Shown here: positions 37,268 through 48,366 of the stretch, in pieces
Numbering within the stretch: the stretch's first letter is position 1
How the letters are laid out: every line of letters starts with the position of its first letter
From: Diplonema papillatum
Lineage: Eukaryota > Euglenozoa > Diplonemea > Diplonemida > Diplonemidae
NCBI GenBank assembly: GCA_030068145.1
Contig: JAPJBO010000533.1
Location: 62,001-126,000, forward strand
DNA: 64,000 nucleotides
Reading direction: 5' to 3'
Program-made: the position numbers and the translations under genes
The notes under the pieces: model-generated
What the model was told of the DNA's origin: nothing
What the model saw: the letters and a program-made list of their open reading frames with translations, nothing else
Databases searched by the model: none

Positions 37268-38318
37268 ACAAAATGAGTGGTATAGCAAAGGATGCGTCAG
37301 CACACCTTTTTTTTGTCTTTTTCAATTATAACCTTCTGCAATCTCCGTGAACCTTGTGGGATGAGTTGAATATCAAAGGATGCTTCAGCACACCGCTCCT
37401 TACCTAATCTGAATTACAACTTTCAGCACTTTCTCCTGTGGTTCCCCACGGAATGAGTGGTATAACAAAGGATGCGGCAGCACACCGTTTTTTGTCTTTT
37501 TTCAATTATAACCTTCTGCAATCTCCGTGAACCTTGTGGGATGAGTTGAATATCAAAGGATGCTTCAGCACACCGCTCGTTATCTAATCTGAATTACAAC
37601 TTCCAGCACTTTCTCCTGTGGTCCCCCACGGAATGAGTGGTATAACAAAGGATGCGTCAGCACACCTTTTTTTTGTCTTTTTCAATTGGTCCCCCACGAA
37701 ATGAGTGGTATAGCAAAGGATGCGTCAGCACACCTTTTTTTTGTCTTTTTCAATTATAACCTTCTGCAATCTCCGTGAACCTTGTGGGATGAGTTGAATA
37801 TCAAAGGATGCTTCAGCACACCGCTCCTTACCTAATCTGAATTACAACTTTCCGCACTTTCTCCTGTGGTCCCCCACGGAATGAGTGGTATAACAAAGGA
37901 TGCGGCAGCACACCGTTTTTTGTCAGTTTCAATTAGCCACGGCAATCTCCGTGAACCTGGTGGGATGAGTTGAATATCAAAGGATGCTTCAGCACACCGC
38001 TCCTTACCTAATCTGAATTACAACTTTCCGCACTTTCTCCTGTGGTCCCCCACGGAATGAGTGGTATAACAAAGGATGCGGCAGCACACCGTTTTTTGTC
38101 AGTTTCAATTATAACCTTCTGCAATCTCCGTGAACCTGGTGGGATGAGTTGAATATCAAAGGATGCTTCAGCACACCGCTCCTTACCTAATCTGAATTAC
38201 AACTTTCCGCACTTTCTCCTGTGGTCCCCCACGAAATGAGTGGTATAACAAAGGATGCGTCAGCACACCGTTTTTTTGTCTTTTTCAATTGGTCCCCCAC
38301 GAAATGAGTGGTATAGCA
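37268..38318 (+). repeat. satellite block S1
   Basis: About 180-bp satellite as in S0, with half-length (about 90-bp) variants. An unoccupied copy of the LINE target (caattggtcccccacgaaat...tatagca, followed by aaggatgcg) lies at 37683-37715. One monomer has a local change (caattagccacggcaatctc, 37932). Confidence 0.9.
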
Positions 38319-38377
38319 TTGAGTTCTTTTAAGTACATGAACCACATGGATTAGCATGCACTGCCTCGATAGCCAGG

Positions 38378-39262
38378 TTATCGGATGACGTCGTCACCTG
38401 CCATTGCGTCGTCAAGGTCGAGCATTTGTGGCGCTAGCGGGATTTGGCTTTCTTGCGATTCCAAAGACTGAGTCGGCGAGTACGAGGGCGGGCAGGAATG
38501 CCTGTTTTCCACTTTCGAGGGCATTGGTGTGCCCGTGGTTCCCGGTCGTTTCGGAGAGCTGCTTGCCCTCGGTACCTTCTTCTTCCTTCGTTGCACCCCT
38601 GAGTCGGGTGTGGTCGTCTTCGTCTTCTTCCGCTTGCGGCCGGCGATCGGGCCTCCCTTCGGGGTGCCGAGCACCCTCTTCTTCAGCGCTGGTCGTTCGC
38701 TGGTTCCTGGCGTTGGTGGCGGCCTCTTGGTCGCCCGTCCGGTCGTCGCCGTCCCCTTTTTCGTTGCCGCGAGCGGCGCTCGCGCCGCTCGCTTTCCTAC
38801 TGGCGTTTCCCGTTGTACACCCACCTGGGTGGGTGAGGAGGGCCTCTTCTTCTTGTTGCGTCCGGGGGTTGACTGGACGTTCGGCTTGTTGGACTGGTGG
38901 TGGCCGCGGCTGCAACATGCCGCCGGTCGCCTCTGCGTCAGCGTAGGCAGCATTTTGCACTCTTGGCAGGTTCCTCTGCCATGCGTGCGGCAGGCATGAT
39001 GCCCGCTGCGGCAACACGCCGCCGCCGTCTTGCACTCGCCGCATTTCGTCGTGCTGTGCTCTGTGCACACCGAGATCGGCTGCCCATCGTTCGCGTGGTG
39101 ATGGTGCCGGCAGCACATCTCTACCGTGGGAACGTCCCTTCGGACGAGTCCTCTGCACGCCTCACACTTCCCTTTGTGATGGGTCGCGCACGTGACGATT
39201 GCCTTCTCTATACCGACACCCGGCGGTCTGGGTGCAGTTGTGGTGGGGCAGGCAGGGCCCAC
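38378..39262 (-). CDS. LINE Cys/His-rich ORF, copy A unit 2
   Basis: 294 residues, identical to the copy A version of unit 1 where both exist. Its complete C-terminus is SLESQESQIPLAPQML, DLDDAMAGDDVIR. The zinc blocks are as described for unit 1. Confidence 0.65.
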   Translation of the reverse strand: MGPACPTTTAPRPPGVGIEKAIVTCATHHKGKCEACRGLVRRDVPTVEMCCRHHHHANDGQPISVCTEHSTTKCGECKTAAACCRSGHHACRTHGRGTCQECKMLPTLTQRRPAACCSRGHHQSNKPNVQSTPGRNKKKRPSSPTQVGVQRETPVGKRAARAPLAATKKGTATTGRATKRPPPTPGTSERPALKKRVLGTPKGGPIAGRKRKKTKTTTPDSGVQRRKKKVPRASSSPKRPGTTGTPMPSKVENRHSCPPSYSPTQSLESQESQIPLAPQMLDLDDAMAGDDVIR

Positions 39263-39962
39263 CTCGCCGCTCTCCCGGTCGTCCAGTCAGGGTACGTCGG
39301 GCACTGCGTCCCTACATCGCTTCCTTTCACTTGTTCCTCAAGTATCGTCCCCGTGTGTGCCTCGCGAAAGCGTGGCCTGGGCCGTATACCCGATATCCCC
39401 GTGATGCCCATGAACGACAGCGACGTCGTCGGGCACACCCTCTCTCCTCTCATGCAGCTTCCCAGCCCTTGCTGTGCCGCCAGCTTGTCCAACGCGCTCA
39501 TCATGCAGCGCAGGACGTTTCCCCGTTCTCTCACCCCCTTCGGCGCATTCCCGTGCAGCGGCATGCTGAGGCCCGAGAAGAGTTCAAAGTCGATCGCAAG
39601 CTCTAGCATTGACGCCTGCCCGTTCTCGGTCCATTGCATGTCCGACAGCCACGCTACCAACGCATAAAACGTCGGTAGTCCCCAGGCCTTGTTCCGCTCC
39701 CACGTCCACGCCGGGGCAATCCGCGCGAAGGGGTGGTCAAATTTCTCGGCAGGCATCGCATTCGCTCTCGACCAGGGGGTCGTGGGGTTCCTGGCCACCC
39801 AGCCACGTGCTTCGAGCCCAGCCCGTTCCGCAAGGATTTCAGCCATCATCTCCTGGAGCCGCCTCGAGAATTGGGCATTCTCGGGTACTACCACACCGTG
39901 TTCCAGCGTGCATCTGGGCCAGTCGGCCCGGTTGGCTGCCATCAGCTCGGCATGTGCCTTGC
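39208..39962 (-). CDS. LINE post-RT domain, copy A unit 2
   Basis: Same open fragment as in unit 1 (GKAHAELMAANRADWP...PPQLHPDRRVSV), with no internal stop. Confidence 0.65.
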
Positions 39963-39995
39963 CAATTGGTCCCCCACGAAATGAGTGGTATAGCA
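39963..39995. repeat. LINE target sequence between A and B, unit 2
   Basis: 33-bp duplicate of 38286-38318. Confidence 0.88.
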
Positions 39996-42198
39996 TTGAG
40001 TTCTTTTAAGTACATGAACCACATGGATTAGCATGCACTGCCTTGAAAGTCAGGTTATCGGATGACGTCGTCACCTGCCATTGCGTCGTCAAGGTCGAGC
40101 ATTTGTGGAGCTAGCGGGGTTTGGCTTTCTTGCGATTCCAGAGACTGAGTCGGCGAGTACGAGGGCGGGCACGTGTGTCCGTTTTTCACTTTCGAGGGCA
40201 TTGGTGTGCCCGTGGTCCCCGGTCGTTTCTGAGAGCTGCTTGCCCTCGGTTCCTTCTTCTTCCTTCGATGCACCCCTGAGTCGGGGGTGGTCGCCTTCGT
40301 CTTCTTCCGCTTGCGGCCGGCGATCGGGCCTTCCTTCGGGGTGCCTAGCACCCTCTTCTTCAGCGCTGGTCGTTCGCTGGTTCCTGGCGTTGGTGGCGGC
40401 CTTTTGGTCGCCCGTCCGGTCGTCGCCGTCTCCTTTTTCGTTGCCGCGGGCGGCGCTTGCGCCGCTCGCTTTCCAACTGGCGTTCCCCGTTGTACGCCCA
40501 CCTGGGTGGGTGAGGAGGGCCTCTTCTTCTTGTTGCGTCCGGGGGTTGACGGGACGTTCGGTTCGTTGGACTGGTGGTGGCCGCGGCGGCAACATGCCGC
40601 CGGTCGCCTCTGCGTCAGCGTAGGGAGCCTCTTGCACTCTTGGCAGGTTCCTCTGCCATGCGTGCGGCAGGCATGATGCCCGCTGCGGCAACACGCCGCC
40701 GCCGTCTTGCACTCGCCGCACTTCGTCGTGCTGTGCTCTGTGCACACCGCGATCGGCTGCCCATCGTTCGCGTGGTGATGGTGCCGGCAGCACATCTCTA
40801 CCGTGGGCACGTCCCTTCGGACGAGTGCTCTGCACGCCTCACACTTCCCTTTGTGATGGGTCGCGCACGTGACGAGTGCCTTCTCTCCGGCATATGCACG
40901 GGGTCTGGGTGCAGTTGTGGTGGGGCAGGCAGGGCCCACCTCGCCGCTCTCCCGATCGTCCAGTCAGGGTACGCCGGGCACTGCGTCCCTACATCGCTTC
41001 CTTTCACTTGTTCCTCAAGTATCGTCCCCGTGTGTGCCTCGCGAAAGCGTGGCCTGGGCCGTATACCCGATATCCCCGTGATGCCCATGAACGACAGCGA
41101 CGTCGTCGGGCACACCCTCTCTCCTCTCATGCAGCTTCCCAGCCCTTGCTGTGCCGCCAGCTTGTCCAACGCGCTCATCATGCAGCGCAGGTCGTTTCCC
41201 CGTTCTCTCACCCCCTTCGGCGCATTCCCGTGCAGCGACATGCTGAGGCCCGAGAAGAGTTCAAAGTCGATCGCAAGCTCTAGCATTGACGCCTGCCCGC
41301 TCTCGGTCCACTGCATGTCAGACAGCCACGCTACCAACGCATAAAACGTCGGTAGTCCCCAGGTCTTGTTTCGCTCCCACGTCCATGCCGGGGCAATCCG
41401 CGCGAAGGGGTGGTCAAACTACTCGGCAGGCATCGCATCCGCTCTCGACCAGGGGGTCGTGGGGTTCCTGGCTACCCAGCCACGTGCTTCGAGCCCTGCA
41501 CGTTCCGCAAGGATTTCAGCCATCATCTCCTGGAGCCGCCTCGATAAGTGGGCGTTCCCCGGTACAACCACACCATGTTCCAGCGTGCATCGGGGCCACT
41601 CGGTTCGGTTGGCCGCCATCAGCCCGGCGTGTGCTTCCCGCCGGCGAATGTGTGAGTATGCGTCGCAGTCCCAGTAGATATGCTGTTCGTTCTCCGTCAC
41701 GCCGCTCCCACAGTGCTTGCAGCTGGGCGCCTGCGGCTCAGCTCCAGCCTGCCTCATCCGCGACGTGAACTCCGCCGTGTTCACACCCCCCGCAATCGCA
41801 ACTCGAATTAGCTTCGCCGTGTGCGCGGAACATTCCCTCGTCTTCCAGAACGCATTCGTGCGCTCCAAGTCGGCTCTTTCCAGCCCCTGATATCCTGGCC
41901 TTCTCGCCATCAGTCGGGCCCACGTCCTCGTTCTCAGGTCCGCCCTCACTTCGTGCCCCCTCTTCGAGGGCGACGAGGCCAGCGGGTCGAACACTGCACC
42001 ATTCCGTCGTAGCGTGCGAGATAGGGGCCCAGGCTCCCATATGTGTCCACACTCCTCCATGCTCCTCATCGCCAGCCCGACTGGGCCGAGGGGTTGGTCC
42101 CCCTCGGCGTACCGCCCCCGGATACTCTCCATCAGAGGTAGCAGTCGCGGCAGCCTCTCGCACGCCGCGTAGAACGCCGTCGTCACCCGGTACGCTAA
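39996..42198 (-). mobile_element. LINE copy B, unit 2
   Basis: 2,203 bp. The right flank acgaaatgagtggtatagca (42199-42218) repeats 39976-39995. It contains the Cys/His-rich frame (40055-40939) and the post-RT pseudogene (40798-42198, TAG at 41419). Confidence 0.88.
40055..40939 (-). CDS. LINE Cys/His-rich ORF, copy B unit 2
   Basis: 294 residues, identical to unit 1 copy B. Confidence 0.65.
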   Translation of the reverse strand: MGPACPTTTAPRPRAYAGEKALVTCATHHKGKCEACRALVRRDVPTVEMCCRHHHHANDGQPIAVCTEHSTTKCGECKTAAACCRSGHHACRTHGRGTCQECKRLPTLTQRRPAACCRRGHHQSNEPNVPSTPGRNKKKRPSSPTQVGVQRGTPVGKRAAQAPPAATKKETATTGRATKRPPPTPGTSERPALKKRVLGTPKEGPIAGRKRKKTKATTPDSGVHRRKKKEPRASSSQKRPGTTGTPMPSKVKNGHTCPPSYSPTQSLESQESQTPLAPQMLDLDDAMAGDDVIR

Positions 42199-43252
42199 AC
42201 GAAATGAGTGGTATAGCAAAGGATGCGTCAGCACACCTTTTTTTTGTCTTTTTCAATTATAACCTTCTGCAATCTCCGTGAACCTTGTGGGATGAGTTGA
42301 ATATCAAAGGATGCTTCAGCACACCGCTCCTTACCTAATCTGAATTACAACTTTCAGCACTTTCTCCTGTGGTTCCCCACGGAATGAGTGGTATAACAAA
42401 GGATGCGGCAGCACACCGTTTTTTGTCTTTTTTCAATTATAACCTTCTGCAATCTCCGTGAACCTTGTGGGATGAGTTGAATATCAAAGGATGCTTCAGC
42501 ACACCGCTCCTTATCTAATCTGAATTACAACTTCCAGCACTTTCTCCTGTGGTCCCCCACGGAATGAGTGGTATAACAAAGGATGCGTCAGCACACCTTT
42601 TTTTTGTCTTTTTCAATTGGTCCCCCACGAAATGAGTGGTATAGCAAAGGATGCGTCAGCACACCTTTTTTTTGTCTTTTTCAATTATAACCTTCTGCAA
42701 TCTCCGTGAACCTTGTGGGATGAGTTGAATATCAAAGGATGCTTCAGCACACCGCTCCTTACCTAATCTGAATTACAACTTTCCGCACTTTCTCCTGTGG
42801 TCCCCCACGGAATGAGTGGTATAACAAAGGATGCGGCAGCACACCGTTTTTTGTCAGTTTCAATTATAACGTTCTGCAATCTCCGTGAACCTGGTGGGAT
42901 GAGTTGAATATCAAAGGATGCTTCAGCACACCGCTCCTTACCTAATCTGAATTACAACTTTCAGCACTTTCTCCTGTGGTCCCCCACGGAATGAGTGGTA
43001 TAACAAAGGATGCGGCAGCACACCGTTTTTTGTCAGTTTCAATTATAACCTTCTGCAATCTCCGTGAACCTGGTGGGATGAGTTGAATATCAAAGGATGC
43101 TTCAGCACACCGCTCCTTACCTAATCTGAATTACAACTTTCCGCACTTTCTCCTGTGGTCCCCCACGAAATGAGTGGTATAACAAAGGATGCGTCAGCAC
43201 ACCGTTTTTTTGTCTTTTTCAATTGGTCCCCCACGAAATGAGTGGTATAGCA
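42199..43252 (+). repeat. satellite block S2
   Basis: Same length and order of monomers as S1, with small base differences. An empty LINE target variant occurs near 42616-42648. Confidence 0.9.
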
Positions 43253-44896
43253 TTGAGTTCTTTTAAGTACATGAACCACATGGATTAGCATGCACTGCCT
43301 CGATAGCCAGGTTATCGGATGACGTCGTCACCTGCCATTGCGTCGTCAAGGTCGAGCATTTGTGGCGCTAGCGGGATTTGGCTTTCTTGCGATTCCAAAG
43401 ACTGAGTCGGCGAGTACGAGGGCGGGCAGGAATGCCTGTTTTCCACTTTCGAGGGCATTGGTGTGCCCGTGGTTCCCGGTCGTTTCGGAGAGCTGCTTGC
43501 CCTCGGTACCTTCTTCTTCCTTCGTTGCACCCCTGAGTCGGGTGTGGTCGTCTTCGTCTTCTTCCGCTTGCGGCCGGCGATCGGGCCTCCCTTCGGGGTG
43601 CCGAGCACCCTCTTCTTCAGCGCTGGTCGTTCGCTGGTTCCTGGCGTTGGTGGCGGCCTCTTGGTCGCCCGTCCGGTCGTCGCCGTCCCCTTTTTCGTTG
43701 CCGCGAGCGGCGCTCGCGCCGCTCGCTTTCCTACTGGCGTTTCCCGTTGTACACCCACCTGGGTGGGTGAGGAGGGCCTCTTCTTCTTGTTGCGTCCGGG
43801 GGTTGACTGGACGTTCGGCTTGTTGGACTGGTGGTGGCCGCGGCTGCAACATGCCGCCGGTCGCCTCTGCGTCAGCGTAGGCAGCATTTTGCACTCTTGG
43901 CAGGTTCCTCTGCCATGCGTGCGGCAGGCATGATGCCCGCTGCGGCAACACGCCGCCGCCGTCTTGCACTCGCCGCATTTCGTCGTGCTGTGCTCTGTGC
44001 ACACCGAGATCGGCTGCCCATCGTTCGCGTGGTGATGGTGCCGGCAGCACATCTCTACCGTGGGAACGTCCCTTCGGACGAGTCCTCTGCACGCCTCACA
44101 CTTCCCTTTGTGATGGGTCGCGCACGTGACGATTGCCTTCTCTATACCGACACCCGGCGGTCTGGGTGCAGTTGTGGTGGGGCAGGCAGGGCCCACCTCG
44201 CCGCTCTCCCGGTCGTCCAGTCAGGGTACGTCGGGCACTGCGTCCCTACATCGCTTCCTTTCACTTGTTCCTCAAGTATCGTCCCCGTGTGTGCCTCGCG
44301 AAAGCGTGGCCTGGGCCGTATACCCGATATCCCCGTGATGCCCATGAACGACAGCGACGTCGTCGGGCACACCCTCTCTCCTCTCATGCAGCTTCCCAGC
44401 CCTTGCTGTGCCGCCAGCTTGTCCAACGCGCTCATCATGCAGCGCAGGACGTTTCCCCGTTCTCTCACCCCCTTCGGCGCATTCCCGTGCAGCGGCATGC
44501 TGAGGCCCGAGAAGAGTTCAAAGTCGATCGCAAGCTCTAGCATTGACGCCTGCCCGTTCTCGGTCCATTGCATGTCCGACAGCCACGCTACCAACGCATA
44601 AAACGTCGGTAGTCCCCAGGCCTTGTTCCGCTCCCACGTCCACGCCGGGGCAATCCGCGCGAAGGGGTGGTCAAATTTCTCGGCAGGCATCGCATTCGCT
44701 CTCGACCAGGGGGTCGTGGGGTTCCTGGCCACCCAGCCACGTGCTTCGAGCCCAGCCCGTTCCGCAAGGATTTCAGCCATCATCTCCTGGAGCCGCCTCG
44801 AGAATTGGGCATTCTCGGGTACTACCACACCGTGTTCCAGCGTGCATCTGGGCCAGTCGGCCCGGTTGGCTGCCATCAGCTCGGCATGTGCCTTGC
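43253..44896 (-). mobile_element. LINE copy A, unit 3
   Basis: 1,644 bp, flanked by the 33-bp duplications (43220-43252 and 44897-44929). Frames at 43312-44196 (Cys/His-rich) and 44142-44896 (post-RT). Confidence 0.9.
43312..44196 (-). CDS. LINE Cys/His-rich ORF, copy A unit 3
   Basis: 294 residues, identical to unit 2 copy A. Confidence 0.65.
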   Translation of the reverse strand: MGPACPTTTAPRPPGVGIEKAIVTCATHHKGKCEACRGLVRRDVPTVEMCCRHHHHANDGQPISVCTEHSTTKCGECKTAAACCRSGHHACRTHGRGTCQECKMLPTLTQRRPAACCSRGHHQSNKPNVQSTPGRNKKKRPSSPTQVGVQRETPVGKRAARAPLAATKKGTATTGRATKRPPPTPGTSERPALKKRVLGTPKGGPIAGRKRKKTKTTTPDSGVQRRKKKVPRASSSPKRPGTTGTPMPSKVENRHSCPPSYSPTQSLESQESQIPLAPQMLDLDDAMAGDDVIR

Positions 44897-44929
44897 CAAT
44901 TGGTCCCCCACGAAATGAGTGGTATAGCA

Positions 44930-47132
44930 TTGAGTTCTTTTAAGTACATGAACCACATGGATTAGCATGCACTGCCTTGAAAGTCAGGTTATCGGATGAC
45001 GTCGTCACCTGCCATTGCGTCGTCAAGGTCGAGCATTTGTGGAGCTAGCGGGGTTTGGCTTTCTTGCGATTCCAGAGACTGAGTCGGCGAGTACGAGGGC
45101 GGGCACGTGTGTCCGTTTTTCACTTTCGAGGGCATTGGTGTGCCCGTGGTCCCCGGTCGTTTCTGAGAGCTGCTTGCCCTCGGTTCCTTCTTCTTCCTTC
45201 GATGCACCCCTGAGTCGGGGGTGGTCGCCTTCGTCTTCTTCCGCTTGCGGCCGGCGATCGGGCCTTCCTTCGGGGTGCCTAGCACCCTCTTCTTCAGCGC
45301 TGGTCGTTCGCTGGTTCCTGGCGTTGGTGGCGGCCTTTTGGTCGCCCGTCCGGTCGTCGCCGTCTCCTTTTTCGTTGCCGCGGGCGGCGCTTGCGCCGCT
45401 CGCTTTCCAACTGGCGTTCCCCGTTGTACGCCCACCTGGGTGGGTGAGGAGGGCCTCTTCTTCTTGTTGCGTCCGGGGGTTGACGGGACGTTCGGTTCGT
45501 TGGACTGGTGGTGGCCGCGGCGGCAACATGCCGCCGGTCGCCTCTGCGTCAGCGTAGGGAGCCTCTTGCACTCTTGGCAGGTTCCTCTGCCATGCGTGCG
45601 GCAGGCATGATGCCCGCTGCGGCAACACGCCGCCGCCGTCTTGCACTCGCCGCACTTCGTCGTGCTGTGCTCTGTGCACACCGCGATCGGCTGCCCATCG
45701 TTCGCGTGGTGATGGTGCCGGCAGCACATCTCTACCGTGGGCACGTCCCTTCGGACGAGTGCTCTGCACGCCTCACACTTCCCTTTGTGATGGGTCGCGC
45801 ACGTGACGAGTGCCTTCTCTCCGGCATATGCACGGGGTCTGGGTGCAGTTGTGGTGGGGCAGGCAGGGCCCACCTCGCCGCTCTCCCGATCGTCCAGTCA
45901 GGGTACGCCGGGCACTGCGTCCCTACATCGCTTCCTTTCACTTGTTCCTCAAGTATCGTCCCCGTGTGTGCCTCGCGAAAGCGTGGCCTGGGCCGTATAC
46001 CCGATATCCCCGTGATGCCCATGAACGACAGCGACGTCGTCGGGCACACCCTCTCTCCTCTCATGCAGCTTCCCAGCCCTTGCTGTGCCGCCAGCTTGTC
46101 CAACGCGCTCATCATGCAGCGCAGGTCGTTTCCCCGTTCTCTCACCCCCTTCGGCGCATTCCCGTGCAGCGACATGCTGAGGCCCGAGAAGAGTTCAAAG
46201 TCGATCGCAAGCTCTAGCATTGACGCCTGCCCGCTCTCGGTCCACTGCATGTCAGACAGCCACGCTACCAACGCATAAAACGTCGGTAGTCCCCAGGTCT
46301 TGTTTCGCTCCCACGTCCATGCCGGGGCAATCCGCGCGAAGGGGTGGTCAAACTACTCGGCAGGCATCGCATCCGCTCTCGACCAGGGGGTCGTGGGGTT
46401 CCTGGCTACCCAGCCACGTGCTTCGAGCCCTGCACGTTCCGCAAGGATTTCAGCCATCATCTCCTGGAGCCGCCTCGATAAGTGGGCGTTCCCCGGTACA
46501 ACCACACCATGTTCCAGCGTGCATCGGGGCCACTCGGTTCGGTTGGCCGCCATCAGCCCGGCGTGTGCTTCCCGCCGGCGAATGTGTGAGTATGCGTCGC
46601 AGTCCCAGTAGATATGCTGTTCGTTCTCCGTCACGCCGCTCCCACAGTGCTTGCAGCTGGGCGCCTGCGGCTCAGCTCCAGCCTGCCTCATCCGCGACGT
46701 GAACTCCGCCGTGTTCACACCCCCCGCAATCGCAACTCGAATTAGCTTCGCCGTGTGCGCGGAACATTCCCTCGTCTTCCAGAACGCATTCGTGCGCTCC
46801 AAGTCGGCTCTTTCCAGCCCCTGATATCCTGGCCTTCTCGCCATCAGTCGGGCCCACGTCCTCGTTCTCAGGTCCGCCCTCACTTCGTGCCCCCTCTTCG
46901 AGGGCGACGAGGCCAGCGGGTCGAACACTGCACCATTCCGTCGTAGCGTGCGAGATAGGGGCCCAGGCTCCCATATGTGTCCACACTCCTCCATGCTCCT
47001 CATCGCCAGCCCGACTGGGCCGAGGGGTTGGTCCCCCTCGGCGTACCGCCCCCGGATACTCTCCATCAGAGGTAGCAGTCGCGGCAGCCTCTCGCACGCC
47101 GCGTAGAACGCCGTCGTCACCCGGTACGCTAA
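44930..47132 (-). mobile_element. LINE copy B, unit 3
   Basis: 2,203 bp, as in unit 2. Cys/His-rich frame at 44989-45873; post-RT pseudogene at 45732-47132 with the same TAG (46353). Confidence 0.88.
44989..45873 (-). CDS. LINE Cys/His-rich ORF, copy B unit 3
   Basis: 294 residues, identical to unit 1 copy B. Confidence 0.65.
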   Translation of the reverse strand: MGPACPTTTAPRPRAYAGEKALVTCATHHKGKCEACRALVRRDVPTVEMCCRHHHHANDGQPIAVCTEHSTTKCGECKTAAACCRSGHHACRTHGRGTCQECKRLPTLTQRRPAACCRRGHHQSNEPNVPSTPGRNKKKRPSSPTQVGVQRGTPVGKRAAQAPPAATKKETATTGRATKRPPPTPGTSERPALKKRVLGTPKEGPIAGRKRKKTKATTPDSGVHRRKKKEPRASSSQKRPGTTGTPMPSKVKNGHTCPPSYSPTQSLESQESQTPLAPQMLDLDDAMAGDDVIR

Positions 47133-48366
47133 ACGAAATGAGTGGTATAGCAAAGGATGCGTCAGCACACCTTTTTTTTGTCTTTTTCAATTATAACCTT
47201 CTGCAATCTCCGTGAACCTTGTGGGATGAGTTGAATATCAAAGGATGCTTCAGCACACCGCTCCTTACCTAATCTGAATTACAACTTTCAGCACTTTCTC
47301 CTGTGGTTCCCCACGGAATGAGTGGTATAACAAAGGATGCGGCAGCACACCGTTTTTTGTCTTTTTTCAATTATAACCTTCTGCAATCTCCGTGAACCTT
47401 GTGGGATGAGTTGAATATCAAAGGATGCTTCAGCACACCGCTCCTTACCTAATCTGAATTACAACTTTCAGCACTTTCTCCTGTGGTTCCCCACGGAATG
47501 AGTGGTATAACAAAGGATGCGGCAGCACACCGTTTTTTGTCTTTTTTCAATTATAACCTTCTGCAATCTCCGTGAACCTTGTGGGATGAGTTGAATATCA
47601 AAGGATGCTTCAGCACACCGCTCGTTATCTAATCTGAATTACAACTTCCAGCACTTTCTCCTGTGGTCCCCCACGGAATGAGTGGTATAACAAAGGATGC
47701 GTCAGCACACCTTTTTTTTGTCTTTTTCAATTGGTCCCCCACGAAATGAGTGGTATAGCAAAGGATGCGTCAGCACACCTTTTTTTTGTCTTTTTCAATT
47801 ATAACCTTCTGCAATCTCCGTGAACCTTGTGGGATGAGTTGAATATCAAAGGATGCTTCAGCACACCGCTCCTTACCTAATCTGAATTACAACTTTCCGC
47901 ACTTTCTCCTGTGGTCCCCCACGGAATGAGTGGTATAACAAAGGATGCGGCAGCACACCGTTTTTTGTCAGTTTCAATTATAACGTTCTGCAATCTCCGT
48001 GAACCTGGTGGGATGAGTTGAATATCAAAGGATGCTTCAGCACACCGCTCCTTACCTAATCTGAATTACAACTTTCAGCACTTTCTCCTGTGGTCCCCCA
48101 CGGAATGAGTGGTATAACAAAGGATGCGGCAGCACACCGTTTTTTGTCAGTTTCAATTATAACCTTCTGCAATCTCCGTGAACCTGGTGGGATGAGTTGA
48201 ATATCAAAGGATGCTTCAGCACACCGCTCCTTACCTAATCTGAATTACAACTTTCCGCACTTTCTCCTGTGGTCCCCCACGAAATGAGTGGTATAACAAA
48301 GGATGCGTCAGCACACCGTTTTTTTGTCTTTTTCAATTGGTCCCCCACGAAATGAGTGGTATAGCA
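47133..48366 (+). repeat. satellite block S3
   Basis: Like S1 and S2 but with one extra 180-bp monomer (a second gcactttctcctgtggttcc monomer near 47470), which explains the longer spacing between units 3 and 4. Confidence 0.9.

Larger units (their letters stand above)
38319..39962 (-). mobile_element. LINE copy A, unit 2
   Basis: A complete 1,644-bp copy A, flanked by identical 33-bp target duplications at 38286-38318 and 39963-39995. It encodes the post-RT frame (39208-39962) and the 294-residue Cys/His-rich frame (38378-39262). Confidence 0.9.

Noticed and set aside
36807-37325. A 172-codon minus-strand Gly/Glu-rich frame inside LINE B
   Set aside because: It is out of phase with the LINE frame that holds the CKHC...H...C knuckle and has no domain.
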